Positions 51,437 to 61,824 of a stretch of 64,000 bases of DNA are shown here, piece after piece; within the stretch, counting starts at the first letter, position 1, and every line of letters begins with the position of its first letter. This stretch comes from JAJFUI01 sp963754135 (GTDB lineage: Bacteria > Planctomycetota > Planctomycetia > Pirellulales > Thermoguttaceae), in NCBI GenBank assembly GCA_963754135.1, contig CAVWEY010000003.1:496001-560000 (forward strand), in the 5' to 3' direction. A program made the position numbers and the translations under genes. The notes below the pieces were generated by a model. The model made no database searches and had not been told where the DNA came from. It saw nothing but the letters and a program-made list of their open reading frames with translations.

Positions 51437-52483
51437 ATGTCCTGGCACGGCATTGACGGACACGACGACGTAGTTGAGCAATTCCGCCGCGCGCTGGGGC
51501 GGGGGCGGCTGGCGAGCAGTTTCCTCTTCGCCGGGCCGGCCGGGATCGGCAAGCGGACCTTCGCCCTGAAACTGGCCCAGGCCATGCTCTGCCAGACGCG
51601 GCCGGAGGCAGCGCTCGACCCTTGCGAGTCGTGCCCCTCCTGCGTTCAAGCCGCGGCCGGCACGCATCCCGATCTCGAAGCGATTGCCAAGCCCGCCGAC
51701 AAGTCGTTTATTCCGCTGGAATTGTTGATCGGCGATCTGGAGCACCGCCGCCGGGAAGGGCTTTGCCACCGCATCAGCCTGAAGCCGTACCTGGGCGGAC
51801 GGAAGATCGCCGTGATCGACGACGCCGATTATCTCAACGCGGAAGCGGCCAACGCCCTGCTGAAAACCCTGGAAGAGCCGCCCCCCCGCTCCGTGCTGAT
51901 CCTGATCGGCACCACGCCCGCCAAGCAGCTCCCCACCATCCGCTCCCGCTGCCAATTGATCCGCTTCCGGCCGCTGCCGGTGGAGGTTGTCGGCACGCTG
52001 CTGGTGTCGAAGGGGCTCTTGGGCGATCCGGCCGAGGCCCGGCGGCTGGCCCAATACAGTGAAGGGAGCGTCAGGCGGGCGTTGGAACTGGCCGACCCCG
52101 GACTGTGGGCGTTCCGCAACACGCTCTATCAGCGTCTCTCCGAGCCGGCCCTGGACAGCGTCCGGCTCGCGCAGACGGTGGCTGCCTTCGTGGATGATGC
52201 CGGCAAGGAAGCGCCGGCCCGCCGCGCCCGGCTGCGGCAAGTCGTCGCTTTCGCCGCCGATTTCTACCGGCAGATGATGCATGCCCAGTGCGGCACGTCG
52301 CTCTCGGCCGACCAGGAACTGCGGGAACACGTTGGGCAGGCCGTGCAACGCGGGGCCGGCGGCTGCCGGGCCGCTTCCGCCCGCCTCGACCGCTGTCTCG
52401 ACGCCGCCGCCCAGATCGACCGGAACGCCAATCAGGCCACGCTGATCGAGTGCTGGACCGACGATCTGGCGAGGGGGCAATGA
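51437..52483 (+). CDS. holB: DNA polymerase III delta' subunit
   Basis: About 348 residues. Clamp-loader AAA+ fold: HDDVVEQFRRALGRGRLASSFLFAGPAGIGKRTFALKLA (Walker A variant GPAGIGKRT), zinc-binding Cys cluster (CQTRPEAALDPCESCPSC), GGRKIAVIDDADYLNAEAANALLKTLEEPP (Walker B region) and TTPAKQLPTIRSRCQLIRF (SRC motif). ATG at 51437 is chosen; a TTG two codons upstream is possible. Intact. Confidence 0.93.
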   Translation: MSWHGIDGHDDVVEQFRRALGRGRLASSFLFAGPAGIGKRTFALKLAQAMLCQTRPEAALDPCESCPSCVQAAAGTHPDLEAIAKPADKSFIPLELLIGDLEHRRREGLCHRISLKPYLGGRKIAVIDDADYLNAEAANALLKTLEEPPPRSVLILIGTTPAKQLPTIRSRCQLIRFRPLPVEVVGTLLVSKGLLGDPAEARRLAQYSEGSVRRALELADPGLWAFRNTLYQRLSEPALDSVRLAQTVAAFVDDAGKEAPARRARLRQVVAFAADFYRQMMHAQCGTSLSADQELREHVGQAVQRGAGGCRAASARLDRCLDAAAQIDRNANQATLIECWTDDLARGQ

Positions 52484-52556
52484 CGAAGGCCCAATCTTGA
52501 CGCCCTTGCCGAAAAGTCTTTTGCCGAAACCGCGCATGATCTGGTACAATGTGCCC

Positions 52557-52763
52557 ATGCCCTGCAAACATCTCAAAGAGCTGTACGGGATTTGCCAGAC
52601 CCACGGGCTGAAACTCAGCAGCACCGATTTGATACGCATTGTCTGTCCACAATGCGGGGTCGAGGACATCTGCCCGTCGGTGTTGGCCGAAGAGTACGAG
52701 ACGCGGCACCATGATGAGGCGGCCATACCCCCGCTCGGTGGCCCACCGCCAACGGAAAAGTAG
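52557..52763 (+). CDS. Small zinc-ribbon-like protein
   Basis: 68 residues: CKHLKELYGICQTHGLKLSSTDLIRIVCPQCGVEDICPS. Spaced Cys/His residues (C3, H5, C13, H16, then CPQC and C) suggest two metal sites. ATG at 52557 is taken because the Cys motif begins there. Not recognised further; it may serve in DNA- or RNA-binding regulation. Confidence 0.6.
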   Translation: MPCKHLKELYGICQTHGLKLSSTDLIRIVCPQCGVEDICPSVLAEEYETRHHDEAAIPPLGGPPPTEK

Positions 52764-52870
52764 GCGGTTTTCCACGTATTTTGCCCATTCTACCGGGAAT
52801 TTTTCTCGACCAAATGCTTGACTAACAGAGTTTTTCGAGGATAATGTAATGTTTTAGTTTTCTAAAGAGG

Positions 52871-52891
52871 GTCTTCCGGGGGACGGAAGAC
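52871..52891 (+). promoter_or_regulatory. GGA-loop hairpin, candidate CsrA site
   Basis: GTCTTCCG and CGGAAGAC (8-bp arms) enclose GGGGA, so a GGA sits in the loop, the preferred CsrA RNA-binding arrangement. It is 30 bases upstream of the 52921 start codon and near csrA itself. Surrounding DNA is AT-rich and may hold the promoter. Confidence 0.45.
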
Positions 52892-52920
52892 GAATTGGAC
52901 TATCGACGGAGTTGTTCGTT

Positions 52921-53136
52921 ATGCGAAACGTGTTTGAAGCGATCCTGGAGTGTGGGCACGACGAGGATTTCCTGCCCGTGGAAACAGAGGACTTCGACGG
53001 CACCGATGCACCCGCCGGTTCCCGTGCGAAGATCGATGTATTGGCCGAGCGGGTGATGCGGGGCCAGCCGTTGTGGCACCCCAGCGATCGTTCAGACTAC
53101 AGCGGTCTGACCGGAGCGGTTCGGCCTCGCGCCTGA
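52921..53136 (+). CDS. Small acidic hypothetical protein
   Basis: 71 residues: MRNVFEAILECGHDEDFLPVETEDFDGT, then APAGSRAKIDVLAERVMRGQPLWHPSDRSDYSGLTG. Reads like a planctomycete conserved small protein, with WHPSDRSDYSGL recalling other members I have seen near csrA. Convergent with csrA. Function unknown. Confidence 0.6.
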   Translation: MRNVFEAILECGHDEDFLPVETEDFDGTDAPAGSRAKIDVLAERVMRGQPLWHPSDRSDYSGLTGAVRPRA

Positions 53137-53163
53137 GGCCGTGCCCGGCGATTCTCGCGGCTT

Positions 53164-53352
53164 TCATGCCGCTTCCGGCAGTAGCGGTGCCGCCTCGCCG
53201 CGGCACCGCTCCAGTTCCGCGCGCAACACCAGCACATCGGCGGGGGCCTCTATCCCCAGCCGGACGCGGTCGCCTGCCACCTTGACCACGGTTACCACGA
53301 TCGAATCGCCCAGCTTGATCCGTTCGCTCTCCCGTCTGGATAGGACCAACAT
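53164..53352 (-). CDS. csrA: Carbon storage regulator
   Basis: 62 residues: MLVLSRRESERIKLGDSIVVTVVKVAGDRVRLGIEAPADVLVLRAEL is a canonical CsrA beta-barrel with the RNA-contacting Leu4/Arg6 and RVRLGI. AAGGAGG precedes the start. Global post-transcriptional regulator binding GGA motifs. Transcribed with the 53367 gene, from which it is separated by 14 bases. Confidence 0.95.
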   Translation of the reverse strand: MLVLSRRESERIKLGDSIVVTVVKVAGDRVRLGIEAPADVLVLRAELERCRGEAAPLLPEAA

Positions 53353-53366
53353 GGAACAACCTCCTT

Positions 53367-53672
53367 CTAGGCGGCAGCCGACTCTAACAAGGGGGCCTCG
53401 ATCAATTGCGTCTTGAGGAACCGCTCCCCGCGCGTGCCGTAGAACAACACCTGGTTCCGGTCGGTCTCCCAGATGGCGGTGAACTTGGTCGCCCGCGGAC
53501 CGTGCAGGCAGAAGTAAAGCCCGCAGGGTTTGCCCCCTCGCAGCAGCACCCGTTGGGTCATCGAAAATGCCCCTTCTTGGAGTTGGTAATGGCTGCAAAT
53601 CGTTGTGTTGACGTAGTCTCGAAGATCGTGAACGCTCTCAATCTGTTGAAAACGAGTCAACATTGTTGGCAT
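53367..53672 (-). CDS. Conserved hypothetical protein upstream of csrA
   Basis: 101 residues: MLTRFQQIESVHDLRDYVNTTICSHYQLQEG, then MTQRVLLRGGKPCGLYFCLHGPRATKFTAIWETDRNQVLFYGTRGERFLKTQL. A compact alpha/beta protein without signal peptide. A GGAG box precedes the ATG at 53672. It begins what looks like a two-gene operon with csrA. No function is known to me; the conserved pairing suggests a link to translational control. Confidence 0.65.
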   Translation of the reverse strand: MPTMLTRFQQIESVHDLRDYVNTTICSHYQLQEGAFSMTQRVLLRGGKPCGLYFCLHGPRATKFTAIWETDRNQVLFYGTRGERFLKTQLIEAPLLESAAA

Positions 53673-53866
53673 GAATCTCCTAAAAATGCGCGAAGTTAGA
53701 TGAACAGGCGGCTTCGCACAGGTGGGATAAAATGGGGTGAATGCCGACAGTGAAAGCTATCGGCAATTTACACCGAGAAATTCGCCCGCTTATCTCAAGC
53801 ACCCATGCGACTTTTCTCTAAAGTCCCACCGCCGCCAGAAAAACCGCTCATCACACCAGGCTTTGC

Positions 53867-54831
53867 CTATCTTGCTTCCTTGGAGTAAACGGAGAACGCC
53901 TCGGACACTCCTCCTTCTTTCTCGTCACCGCGGTGCAGCAGAACGCGGTAGCGGAGCGTGATGGTTTCGCCGGGCGAAAGCGTTGTGCCGCCGCCGGTCG
54001 CCTCGTTGCCGGTAAACTCCCGCCGACAAAACGGATTGGCCGCCAACAGGCCGTAGGGCCTCGCGTGCCAGCGGGTGGGAAAACGGAAGCTGCTGGGGTG
54101 ATTGAGGATGGCGATGCCGACCGTCTGGCCGTCCACCGGCCCGTGGTAGTCGATCCACTCGGCCGGTTGTCCCCATGCGGCGTTGTTCACCTGCCCACGG
54201 CTGTTGACCATTTTCCCTCCGCGCTTGGCGTCGACGGTGATCGTCTCGGCCACACGGACGCCAAACGCCCCCTCCTTGGTGTCGCCGAACGTGACCGGCC
54301 CATCGGTGGCCTTCAGCGTGATGTCGAAGTCGATCCAGCGGGCGTTGCCGTCGCGTGTCGAAACGGAGGGTGCGCTCATCCTCGCATACCTTCTTGCCGT
54401 CGGGGCCAAGCCAGGCGTTGCGTGTGGCAATCACGGCAGGCTTCCCGCCGGCCACGCGGGTGAACTCCAGGTGCCGGATCGTGCCGACCTTGCCCGTCTC
54501 CGCCCAGAAATTCACCCCGTTCACCTCGCCGTGGCTGAACCACAGGGACCGCTGATGAGGGTGGTCGGTCGTCTCGCCGGCACGCTTGGCCAGCGGATAG
54601 TCGCGGGTCATCGCCTTGCCGTCCGGGCCGATGACCGGCCAGAGGACCGGCTTGGTCCCCGACCGCACCAGGTACTCGGTGAACAGCTGGCCGTCGATCT
54701 TCACGACCGCGCCCCGCTGGGAGCGTTCGGCGGTGATCTCCGCCGAGAAGCCATTCGCGCCGTGCAGGCAACACATGACCATCCCAAGCGACAAACAGAA
54801 ACGGACGGCAAGGCATGGCAAGGCTCCCGAT
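53867..54831 (-). CDS. Secreted PmoA-like (DUF6807) protein, one frame break
   Basis: About 321 residues. Signal region (FCLSLGMVMCCLHGANGFSA) after a TTG at 54831; no earlier ATG gives this frame. Domain blocks: SLWFSHGEVNGVNFWAE, GTIRHLEFTRV, AITITV-like WIDFDITLKATDGPVTFGDTKEGAFGVRVAETI and VGIAILNHPSSFRFPTRWHARPYGLLAANPF are those of the DUF6807/PmoA family, found in polysaccharide-degradation loci. The frame changes near 54357. Likely a periplasmic sugar-related protein. Confidence 0.8.
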
Positions 54832-54883
54832 GCGGATCGGAAGGGGCCGCATCCATCATAGCCCACCGACGCCCCGGCGGCAA

Positions 54884-55676
54884 TTACCGCAACTCGCTCT
54901 TGCGGTAGTGCTGGAAGCCGACCGGCTTGAAGCTGTCCATCTGCCGGCGGGTCGTCCGCCACGCGGTCCAGATCGGCCCCGTCCAGCGGCCGGACCAGCC
55001 GGTGTTCGCTGCGGATCGTGTTCCGCTTGCCGGCTGGACGGCTTGAGCGAGGAAAGCGTCAGCACCACCTCGGACGCGATCGCTCTCCGCTGGGCCAATT
55101 CCGCGTTGACCGCCAGCCGCCCGAACGGCGGCCGCGAGCCCGGCGACAGCAGCGCGTTGAGCCGGGCGTACCAATCGGAGAACTCGTGGTACTGTTCCAC
55201 CGCCGCTTGGTTCCCCTCGGGGAGCACCGTCAGCCGGTAGTTGACCCACGGGCTGCTGAGCGTCAGCTCTGCCCACGGCCCGGTCGAAACCCACCTGGAA
55301 CTTCGGCGCGGCGAGGAACTTCACCAACGGATCGGAACTCTTGGCCGCCGCGTGCTGCAACCGGTCGGTAAACGCGGTCAATTCGCCGGTTGTCAGTTCG
55401 GTCCGCGTCCGGCGGTTCAGATTCAGCAGAGTGAACCGCCCGGCGGCCCGCTCGAAGAACGATCGTCTCGGCCGGCGTCTTCATGCAGTCGTAGACCATG
55501 CCGCCGTGGAAAATCGTCGTGCTTTCGCAGGGCGGCTCCTTCTGATCGCCGGCGTAGACCGTGTTCTCGATGCGGAAGCCGTCGCCGGCAGGAGCGATCG
55601 GGCCGTTCGCTTGGCCGTCACCCGGCGGCGTCGCGCCCAGCAGAGCCAGAACCATGAACGTATAGACGTGGCACAT
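54884..55676 (-). CDS. Secreted conserved hypothetical protein, multiple frame breaks
   Basis: About 264 residues pieced from three frames. Starts at ATG 55676 with a signal peptide (VYTFMVLALLGAT), then GFRIENTVYAGDQKEPPCESTTIFHGGMVYDCMKTPAET, a switch near 55460 to FTLLNLNRRTRTELTTGELTAFTDRLQHAA, a switch near 55280 to AVEQYHEFSDWYARLNALL...PPFGRLAVNAELAQRRAIASEVVLTLSS, and a switch near 55035 to a C-terminus ending FQHYRKSELR. I recognise the type as a planctomycete secreted hypothetical protein. Function unknown. It ends 53 bases before the PmoA-like start. Confidence 0.6.
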
Positions 55677-55689
55677 CAGTGGGATCTCA

Positions 55690-55985
55690 CTCAACGAGGT
55701 TGTGGGAGGCAACTCTTGTCGCCGCTCCTTTGTAGGAGGCGACTCATGTCGCCGATCCGTAGATGAGTAGACGCGTTGCCCAGTGCGTTGCCCAGTGGGC
55801 GGCAGAGGATACCCAAATAGCCCTGTGCGTGTAAAGCCGGGAAACGCGTTTGTCCAGGCAGCAATGGGAGGCGGGAGGCATAATGGGCAATTTGCGGCAA
55901 ATAGGTGCCGCTGTAGCACAGGCATCCTGTCTATGCAGGGACCTGCTCGTGCAAGGGACACAGGCAAGATGCCTGTGCTACGGCG
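55690..55985. repeat. Two palindromic elements between genes
   Basis: Around 55706-55760 GGAGGCAACTCTTGTCGCC and GTAGGAGGCGACTCATGTCG form a direct/inverted cluster. At 55914-55981 GTAGCACAGGCATCCTGTC faces GACACAGGCAAGATGCCTG with TGCTAC. They fill the 440-base gap before tRNA-Ala together with unremarkable sequence. Confidence 0.7.
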
Positions 55986-56116
55986 TTCCATAACTGCCAG
56001 GATTTCCCGCCATTCGCGGTTGTCGGCCCCTCCTTGACGTTGCGGCAACGCTTCGCTACCCTACGGATTCACCCGGTCGGCCGGCGAGCTGCTCTTGGCC
56101 GTCGAAGGCCGGCCCT

Positions 56117-56189
56117 GGGGGATTAGCTCAGTTGGGAGAGCGTCTGGATGGCATCCAGAAGGTCAGGGGTTCGAGCCCCCTATCCTCCA
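56117..56189 (+). tRNA. tRNA-Ala (GGC)
   Basis: Acceptor GGGGGAT/ATCCTCC (one G-T pair) with discriminator A, D-arm GCTC...GAGC, anticodon stem TCTGG/CCAGA around ATGGCAT (anticodon GGC), T-stem GGGGG/CCCCC with TTCGAG loop start. CCA not encoded. Confidence 0.96.
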
Positions 56190-56253
56190 CTGTGGTGTTT
56201 GGTGATCGTGCGCTGGGCTGGCTCATCCGTGACTTCTCTCAGGGAAGGACTGC

Positions 56254-57731
56254 ATGATGGCATCTGCTCATCCTTGGATTCGCGTGCGGCTGGGGGTGAT
56301 GTTTTTCCTGGAGTTCATGATTTCGGGCGCTTGGTACGTGGCGGTGGGCGGCTATATGAACGGCCCTCTGGGCTTTTCAGGGCCGGAGATTGGATTGATC
56401 TACGCGACCACGGCCATCGGCGCAATCCTCTCGCCAATGCTGGTCGGCTACGTGGCGGACCGTTGGTTCGCCACTGAGCGGGTGCTGGCGGTTTTGCACT
56501 TGATTGGCGCGGCGTGCCTGTTTGCCTCCGCATTCCAGACTCAGTGGCTCCCCTTGATGATCCTGCTCGTGATCAACGCGCTCAGTTACATGCCCACCCT
56601 GGCGCTGGTGAATTCGCTCTCCTTCCGCAACATCGACGATCCGAACCGGTTCTCGCGGATCGCCGTGGGGGGAACGATCGGATGGATCGTCGCCGGCTTG
56701 GCGGTGGATTTCCTGTTGGGGGGACCGGCGAAGCCCTGGTTCTTTTGCCTTGCCGGCGGAGCGAGCGTGGCTATGGCCTTGTACTGCCTGACGCTGCCGC
56801 ATACGCCGCCCAAGGGCGCTGCCGGCGGTGACGTACTCGGGTTGGGGGCCTTGAAACTGCTGAAGGAGCCCTCGTTTCTGGTGTTTGCCGTCTGCGCTTT
56901 CTTGATCAGCATCCCGCTGAGCTTCTACTACACCTGGGGTAATCCCCTGCTGGTCGAAACTGGAAGTTCGTCGCCCACGGCCCTCCAAACGTTGTGCCAG
57001 TGCTCCGAGATCTTCGTGATGCTGCTGATGCCCTGGGTAATCGCACAGATCGGTCTCAAATATGTGTTGGTCTGCGGCATGGCGGCTTGGGTGGTGCGGT
57101 TCGTCTGCTTCGCCACGATGAGCTTCCCGCTGATTATCGTCGGTTTGCTGGTTCACGGCTTCTGCTACTGCTTCGTCTTTATCGCCGCCTTTATCTACGT
57201 CGGCCGCAAGGCGCCCCCGGAAATCAGCGCCAGCGCGCAGAGTCTCTTGGCGTTCTTGATGTGGGGAGTTGGGATGCTGGCCGGCACGATTCTGAGCGGA
57301 TACACGGGCGATCAATATCCGCCGCCCGTCGCGCTGGTCGCTCAGAAGGACGGCAAGGATTTGCCGAATCAACTTCTACCCCCCTGGACCTGGACGGAGA
57401 AGGACAAGCAGACCGGCCAGGAGCGGGCGCGTTTGCTGCCCACGGAGGTCGGCCTCAAGTTTGCCGATTCGCTCTCCCTGGCTACGATGCAGAAGGAGAT
57501 GCCCGAGCATGTCGTCGTCGGCGAATTGACGTACGCCAAGCCGGCGCTCTTGGCCGCCGCGAGAAAGGCCGACCTCGACCACGATGGCACGGTGACGCGG
57601 GCGGAGTGGCAGACCGCGCGGTCCCACGACTGGCCGCCCATTGGCTCTGGCCCGGCGGCCTGGCGGCCGTCGTCTGCCTGCTATTCCTGGTAGGCGGCCG
57701 GGACGTTACGCCGGCGAAGGTCGGCGCCTAG
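56254..57731 (+). CDS. MFS nucleoside:H+ symporter-like transporter with EF-hand loop
   Basis: About 492 residues, 12 membrane helices. N-terminal RVRLGVMFFLEFMISGAWYVAVGGYM and LVGYVADRWFATERVLAVLH match NupG/XapB-type nucleoside symporters. The loop before the last helix holds DLDHDGTVTRAEW, which fits an EF-hand calcium loop (D1, D3, D5, G6, E12). The frame changes near 57645, after which WLWPGGLAAVVCLLFLVGG completes the last helix and the stop is 57731. ATG at 56254 (or the next codon). Confidence 0.85.
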
Positions 57732-57962
57732 CGCAACACCATGTGCAGCAAGGTCTTCCGTTGCCTCAACAGGGCGGCTAGCAGCCGCTCGGCAGCACGT
57801 TCCGTAGTTGACTCCCGGCGTGCCGCCCTCGTCTGACCGCCTCAATTGACAGGCTACCCCCAACGGGTACAATGTGGGATTCTGCCCGCCCGGCATCGTC
57901 GCCGGCCGGGCTAAACCCGCGATGAACACACTTCACCCCCATAGGTTCGGAGGACGTTACTG

Positions 57963-59921
57963 ATGGCAGAGGCAAAATCTGGGCAAATCGTCAATGTGAT
58001 GAAGGAAGACGCTTGTTCCCCCCGCCGAAGGAGTTCGCCGCCAAGGCCCGCATCGGCTCGATGGAACAGTACGAGAAGCTCTGGAAAGAGGCTGCCGGCG
58101 ACCTCGAAGGGTTCTGGGGGAAGATGGGGCACGAGATCCACTGGTTCAAGCCCTACTCGAAAGTCCTCCAATGGAACGAGCCCTTCGCCAAGTGGTTCGT
58201 CGGCGGGCAGACCAACGTCTCCTACAACTGCCTCGACGCCCACCTGGACACGCCCCGCCGGAACAAGGCCGCCATCATCTGGGAGGGCGAGCCGGGCGAC
58301 GTCCGCGTCTACACCTACGAAATGCTCCACCGCGAAGTCTGCAAGTTCGCCAACGCGCTGAAGAAGCAGGGCATCAAGAAGGGGGACGTGGTGGCCATGT
58401 ACATGCCGATGGTCCCCGAGTTGGCCATCGCCATGTTGGCCTGCACCCGGATCGGCGCCGTCCATTCGGTCGTCTTTGGCGGGTTCGCCGCCGAGGCCAT
58501 CGCCGACCGCAACAACGACGCGGGGGCCAAGCTCATCATCACGGCCGACGCCGGCTGGCGCCGCGGCAAGCAGATTCCCCTGAAGACCAACGTCGACGCC
58601 GCTTTGGCCAAGTCGCCCAACGTCGAGACGTGCATCGTCTACAAGCGCTGCGGCACCGCAAGTGCCGATGCAGGAGGGGCGCGACTTGTGGTGGCACGAG
58701 CTGATGGCCGACGCCTCGGCCGATTGCCCCGCCGAGCCGATGGACAGCGAGGCCCCGTTGTTCATCCTCTACACCAGCGGCTCGACCGGCAAGCCCAAGG
58801 GAGTGAAGCACACCACCGCCGGCTACAACCTCTTCGCCAAGAAGACCACCGAATGGGTGTTCGACGTCCGCGACGAAGACGTCTACTGGTGTACGGCCGA
58901 CATCGGCTGGATCACCGGCCACACGTACGTCGTTTACGGGCCGCTAACCGCCGGGGCGACGAGCTTCATCTACGAGGGCGCTCCCGACACGCCGCACCAG
59001 GGCCGCTGGTGGGAGCTGATCGAGAAGTACAAGGTCAGTATCCTCTACACGGCCCCCACCGCCATCCGCACCTTCATCAAGTGGGGCGACGAGTGGGTCG
59101 ATAAGTACGACATCTCCAGCCTCCGCCTGCTAGGCAGCGTGGGCGAGGGGATCAACCCCGAGGCCTGGATGTGGTATCACCGCAAGATCGGCGGCGAGCG
59201 GTGCCCGATCGTCGATACCTGGTGGCAGACGGAGACCGGCGGAATCATGATGACCCCGCTCCCCGGCGCCATTCCCACCAAGCCCGGAAGCTGCACCAAG
59301 CCCCTGCCGGGCATTATCCCCGAGATCGTCGGCGAAGACCGCAAGCCGGTTCCCGTCGGCGCCGGCGGCTGGTTGACCATCGCCCAGCCATGGCCGGGCA
59401 TGCTCCGCGGCATCTGGGGCGACGACGAGCGGTACAAGATTCAGTATTGGACCGACGTGCCCCACAAGTACCTCTGCGGCGATAACGCCCGGAAGGACGA
59501 GGACGGCTACTACTGGATCATGGGCCGCATCGACGACGTGCTGAACGTCTCCGGCCACCGGCTCTCGACGATCGAGGTCGAGAGTGCGCTGGTGAGCCAC
59601 GAGGCGGTGGCCGAGGCCGCGGCGGTCGGCCGCCCGCACGATATCAAGGGCGAGGCGGTGGCCGTGTTCGTCACGCTGGCCGGCGGGTTCGACCCGTCCG
59701 AGGAATTGCGGAAGGAGTTGAAGAACCACGTCCGCAAGGAGATCGGGGCGTTGGCCGTGCCCGACGACATCCACTTCACCACGGCCTTGCCCAAGACCCG
59801 CAGCGGCAAGATCATGCGCCGCCTGCTCCGCGACATCGCCGCCGGCCGCGAGACCCTCGGCGACACCTCGACGCTCGAGGATTACAGCGTGCTGGCCCGG
59901 CTGCGGACGGAAGAAGAGTAG
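57963..59921 (+). CDS. acs: Acetyl-CoA synthetase, two frame breaks
   Basis: About 652 residues, the normal length. Acetate plus ATP plus CoA to acetyl-CoA. Visible blocks: FVGGQTNVSYNCLDAHL, LYTSGSTGKPKGVKHTTAGY (P-loop), YWCTADIGWITGHTYVVYGPL, VDTWWQTETGGIMMTPLPG (active-site TETGG), GRIDDVLNVSGHRLSTIEVESAL and the acetylation-site Lys in LPKTRSGKIMRRLLR. Frames change near 58008 and 58655. Start at ATG 57963 gives MAEAKSGQIVNVMKE. Conservation over the whole length argues that the breaks are sequence errors. Confidence 0.95.
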
Positions 59922-60063
59922 ACGCTGGCCGGCGCGAAGAAATCGTCGCGACATTCCGGCGCAACGACAACCGCCGTTCTCCCAAGACGCCAGAGAACGG
60001 CTGGGGGGTGTAGTTGTCCAAACCCTGCGTACTCCGCTGCCGTCGGCGTGAAAGCCGAGCGAT

Positions 60064-60943
60064 ATGGCCTTTGACGATCTTCATTCGCTCAAACGCGAGG
60101 TCATCCTCGCATTGTTTGCCGATAACGCCCTGATGCAGCAACTGGTGCTGAAGGGCGGTAACCTGCTCGACGTTGTTTACGGCATCTCCACACGTCCATC
60201 GCGAGACATCGACCTCTCGATTTGCGGAGAGATCGAAGACCTGGACGCGTTTCGGGGAACGATCGAGCTGGCACTCCGAAACTGGTTTGAACCAAAGGGC
60301 TACGTTGTGTTCGACGTGACTCTTGTAGAAGAGCCGCAAATGCTCACAGAAGAATTCCGCGATTTCTGGGGCGGCTACAAGGTGGATTTCAAGATCATTG
60401 ATGCCGTAGCCTATGAGAAGCACGCCGGAGACGAGCAGAAGCTGCGCATCGCTGCCATGACGGTGGTTGGTGAGCACGGCAAGAAGTTTCCCATCGAGAT
60501 CAGTAAACACGAGTACATTGATGAAAAGGTGAGTGAAATCGTCGATGACCTTACGGTCTTCGCTTACTCACCTCAAATGCTGGTTGCCGAGAAGCTCAGG
60601 GCCATCTGCCAGCAGATGCCGGAGTACGCAAGCCAACTGAAGAAACACGCGAGCCCGCGAGGGAGGGACTTTCTTGACATCCACACTGTTGCCGAGTACT
60701 ACAGCGTGGACTTTGGCAGCCCCGGCTTCCATCGGACCGTAGAGAAAGTATTTCAAGCGAAGCGTGTTGAACTGAGAACTACTGTCCAAAATCGCCGAAG
60801 AAGCCACACGGGAGTACCATCGCCCGGATTTCACTTCAATCGCCCCCACAGTTCGGCCGGACTTCGAGCTTCAGACCTTTGACTTCTACTACGACTACGT
60901 GGTGGAGAAATGCAGGCTGCTAGAATCCCTTCGGAGCGTATAG
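60064..60943 (+). CDS. AbiEii/AbiGii-type nucleotidyltransferase toxin, one frame break
   Basis: About 292 residues. LVLKGGNLLDVVYGISTRPSRDIDLSI is the nucleotidyltransferase core (K-G-G-x then DxD), followed by KVDFKIID and FAYSPQMLVAEKLRAICQQMPEYA typical of AbiEii. The frame changes near 60780, from VFQAKRVELR to LSKIAEEATREYHRPDF and on to the stop at 60943. Toxin of the type IV AbiE system, which modifies tRNA or another nucleotide target and aborts phage infection. Here it is convergent with the antitoxin-like gene, overlapping it by 24 bases. Confidence 0.82.
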
Positions 60944-61817
60944 CCGCCATCGCTTGTTGAGCACCGACGATTTCATTGCGTGCTCCAAATAGAAGTCATA
61001 CTCAATGGGAAACTGCTCCAGCAATTTCAGTAGAGGCTCCTCGTAGCCGGCTCGCTCCAAGTAGAAACCCACGGCCTGATGGTAGGGGTACACGTAGCGC
61101 AACTTTCGCAGGTAGGCCGTGAGTTTATTGACGGATACGGACTCCTTGGCAAGCTCAAACGCTCTTGCCACGACGGCGATTCCTCCGCTGTAGGCCGGTC
61201 GAACCGTCGCATTGATCAACGTGCGCTCGCAATCCGTTACTCTCAACGGCCCCGCATTGGCACGGCGTTGTACAGAGACCCCGAGGCAATTGGTGTTCCT
61301 GCCGTTTACCTTCACGATACGCGTGCCTCGAAACTCCACCACGTTCGAGGAAAGGCGGGGCTTGGCCTTGAAGTGCGCGATCGAGCGCGTCTTGAGTCAA
61401 TTGCCCCGTGCCGCCCGACGTTCGTTGCTCGACGTTGAAATAAATGGTTTTGGGAATCTGCTCCGTAAGATTGTTCAGGTGGATGGCAGTTAGATGCGTG
61501 AAGTAGCCGACGTTACTTAGTGATTGGACCAGATCGAGCAGGTCAGGCTCTCCAAAGAGATACCGCACGTCCTCCCGATACGGGAACGGCAGGACCGCCT
61601 TCTTCAAGACACCCGCTTTCACGATCCCGTCGATCACGGCGCCCATGGCAAACGATTGAGCCGTGACCAACGCTGCATTTGAAAAATGTTTGCCCTTTTC
61701 GACGACCCACTCGGGCATGTGTTTTTGGAGCAATTGTGAAAGACCGGCGAACATGAAGATGTTCGTCCTCGTTTTTTTAAGAGCCTTGCGAATCAACTCT
61801 CGATTCAAGCGGATCAT
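60920..61817 (-). CDS. AbiEi-family antitoxin/regulator, one frame break
   Basis: About 298 residues from ATG 61817 (MIRLNRELIRKALKKT). The central block HLTAIHLNNLTEQIPKTIYFNVEQRTS, then after a frame change near 61375 FKAKPRLSSNVVEFRG...CERTLINATVRPAYSGGIAVVARAFELAK...YHQAVGFYLERAGYEEP is the AbiEi C-terminal antitoxin pattern. AbiEi proteins bind inverted repeats at their promoter, and a 58-bp palindrome starts 8 bases upstream of the ATG. A stretch of four such palindromes follows. Confidence 0.8.
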
Positions 61818-61824
61818 AGTTACG

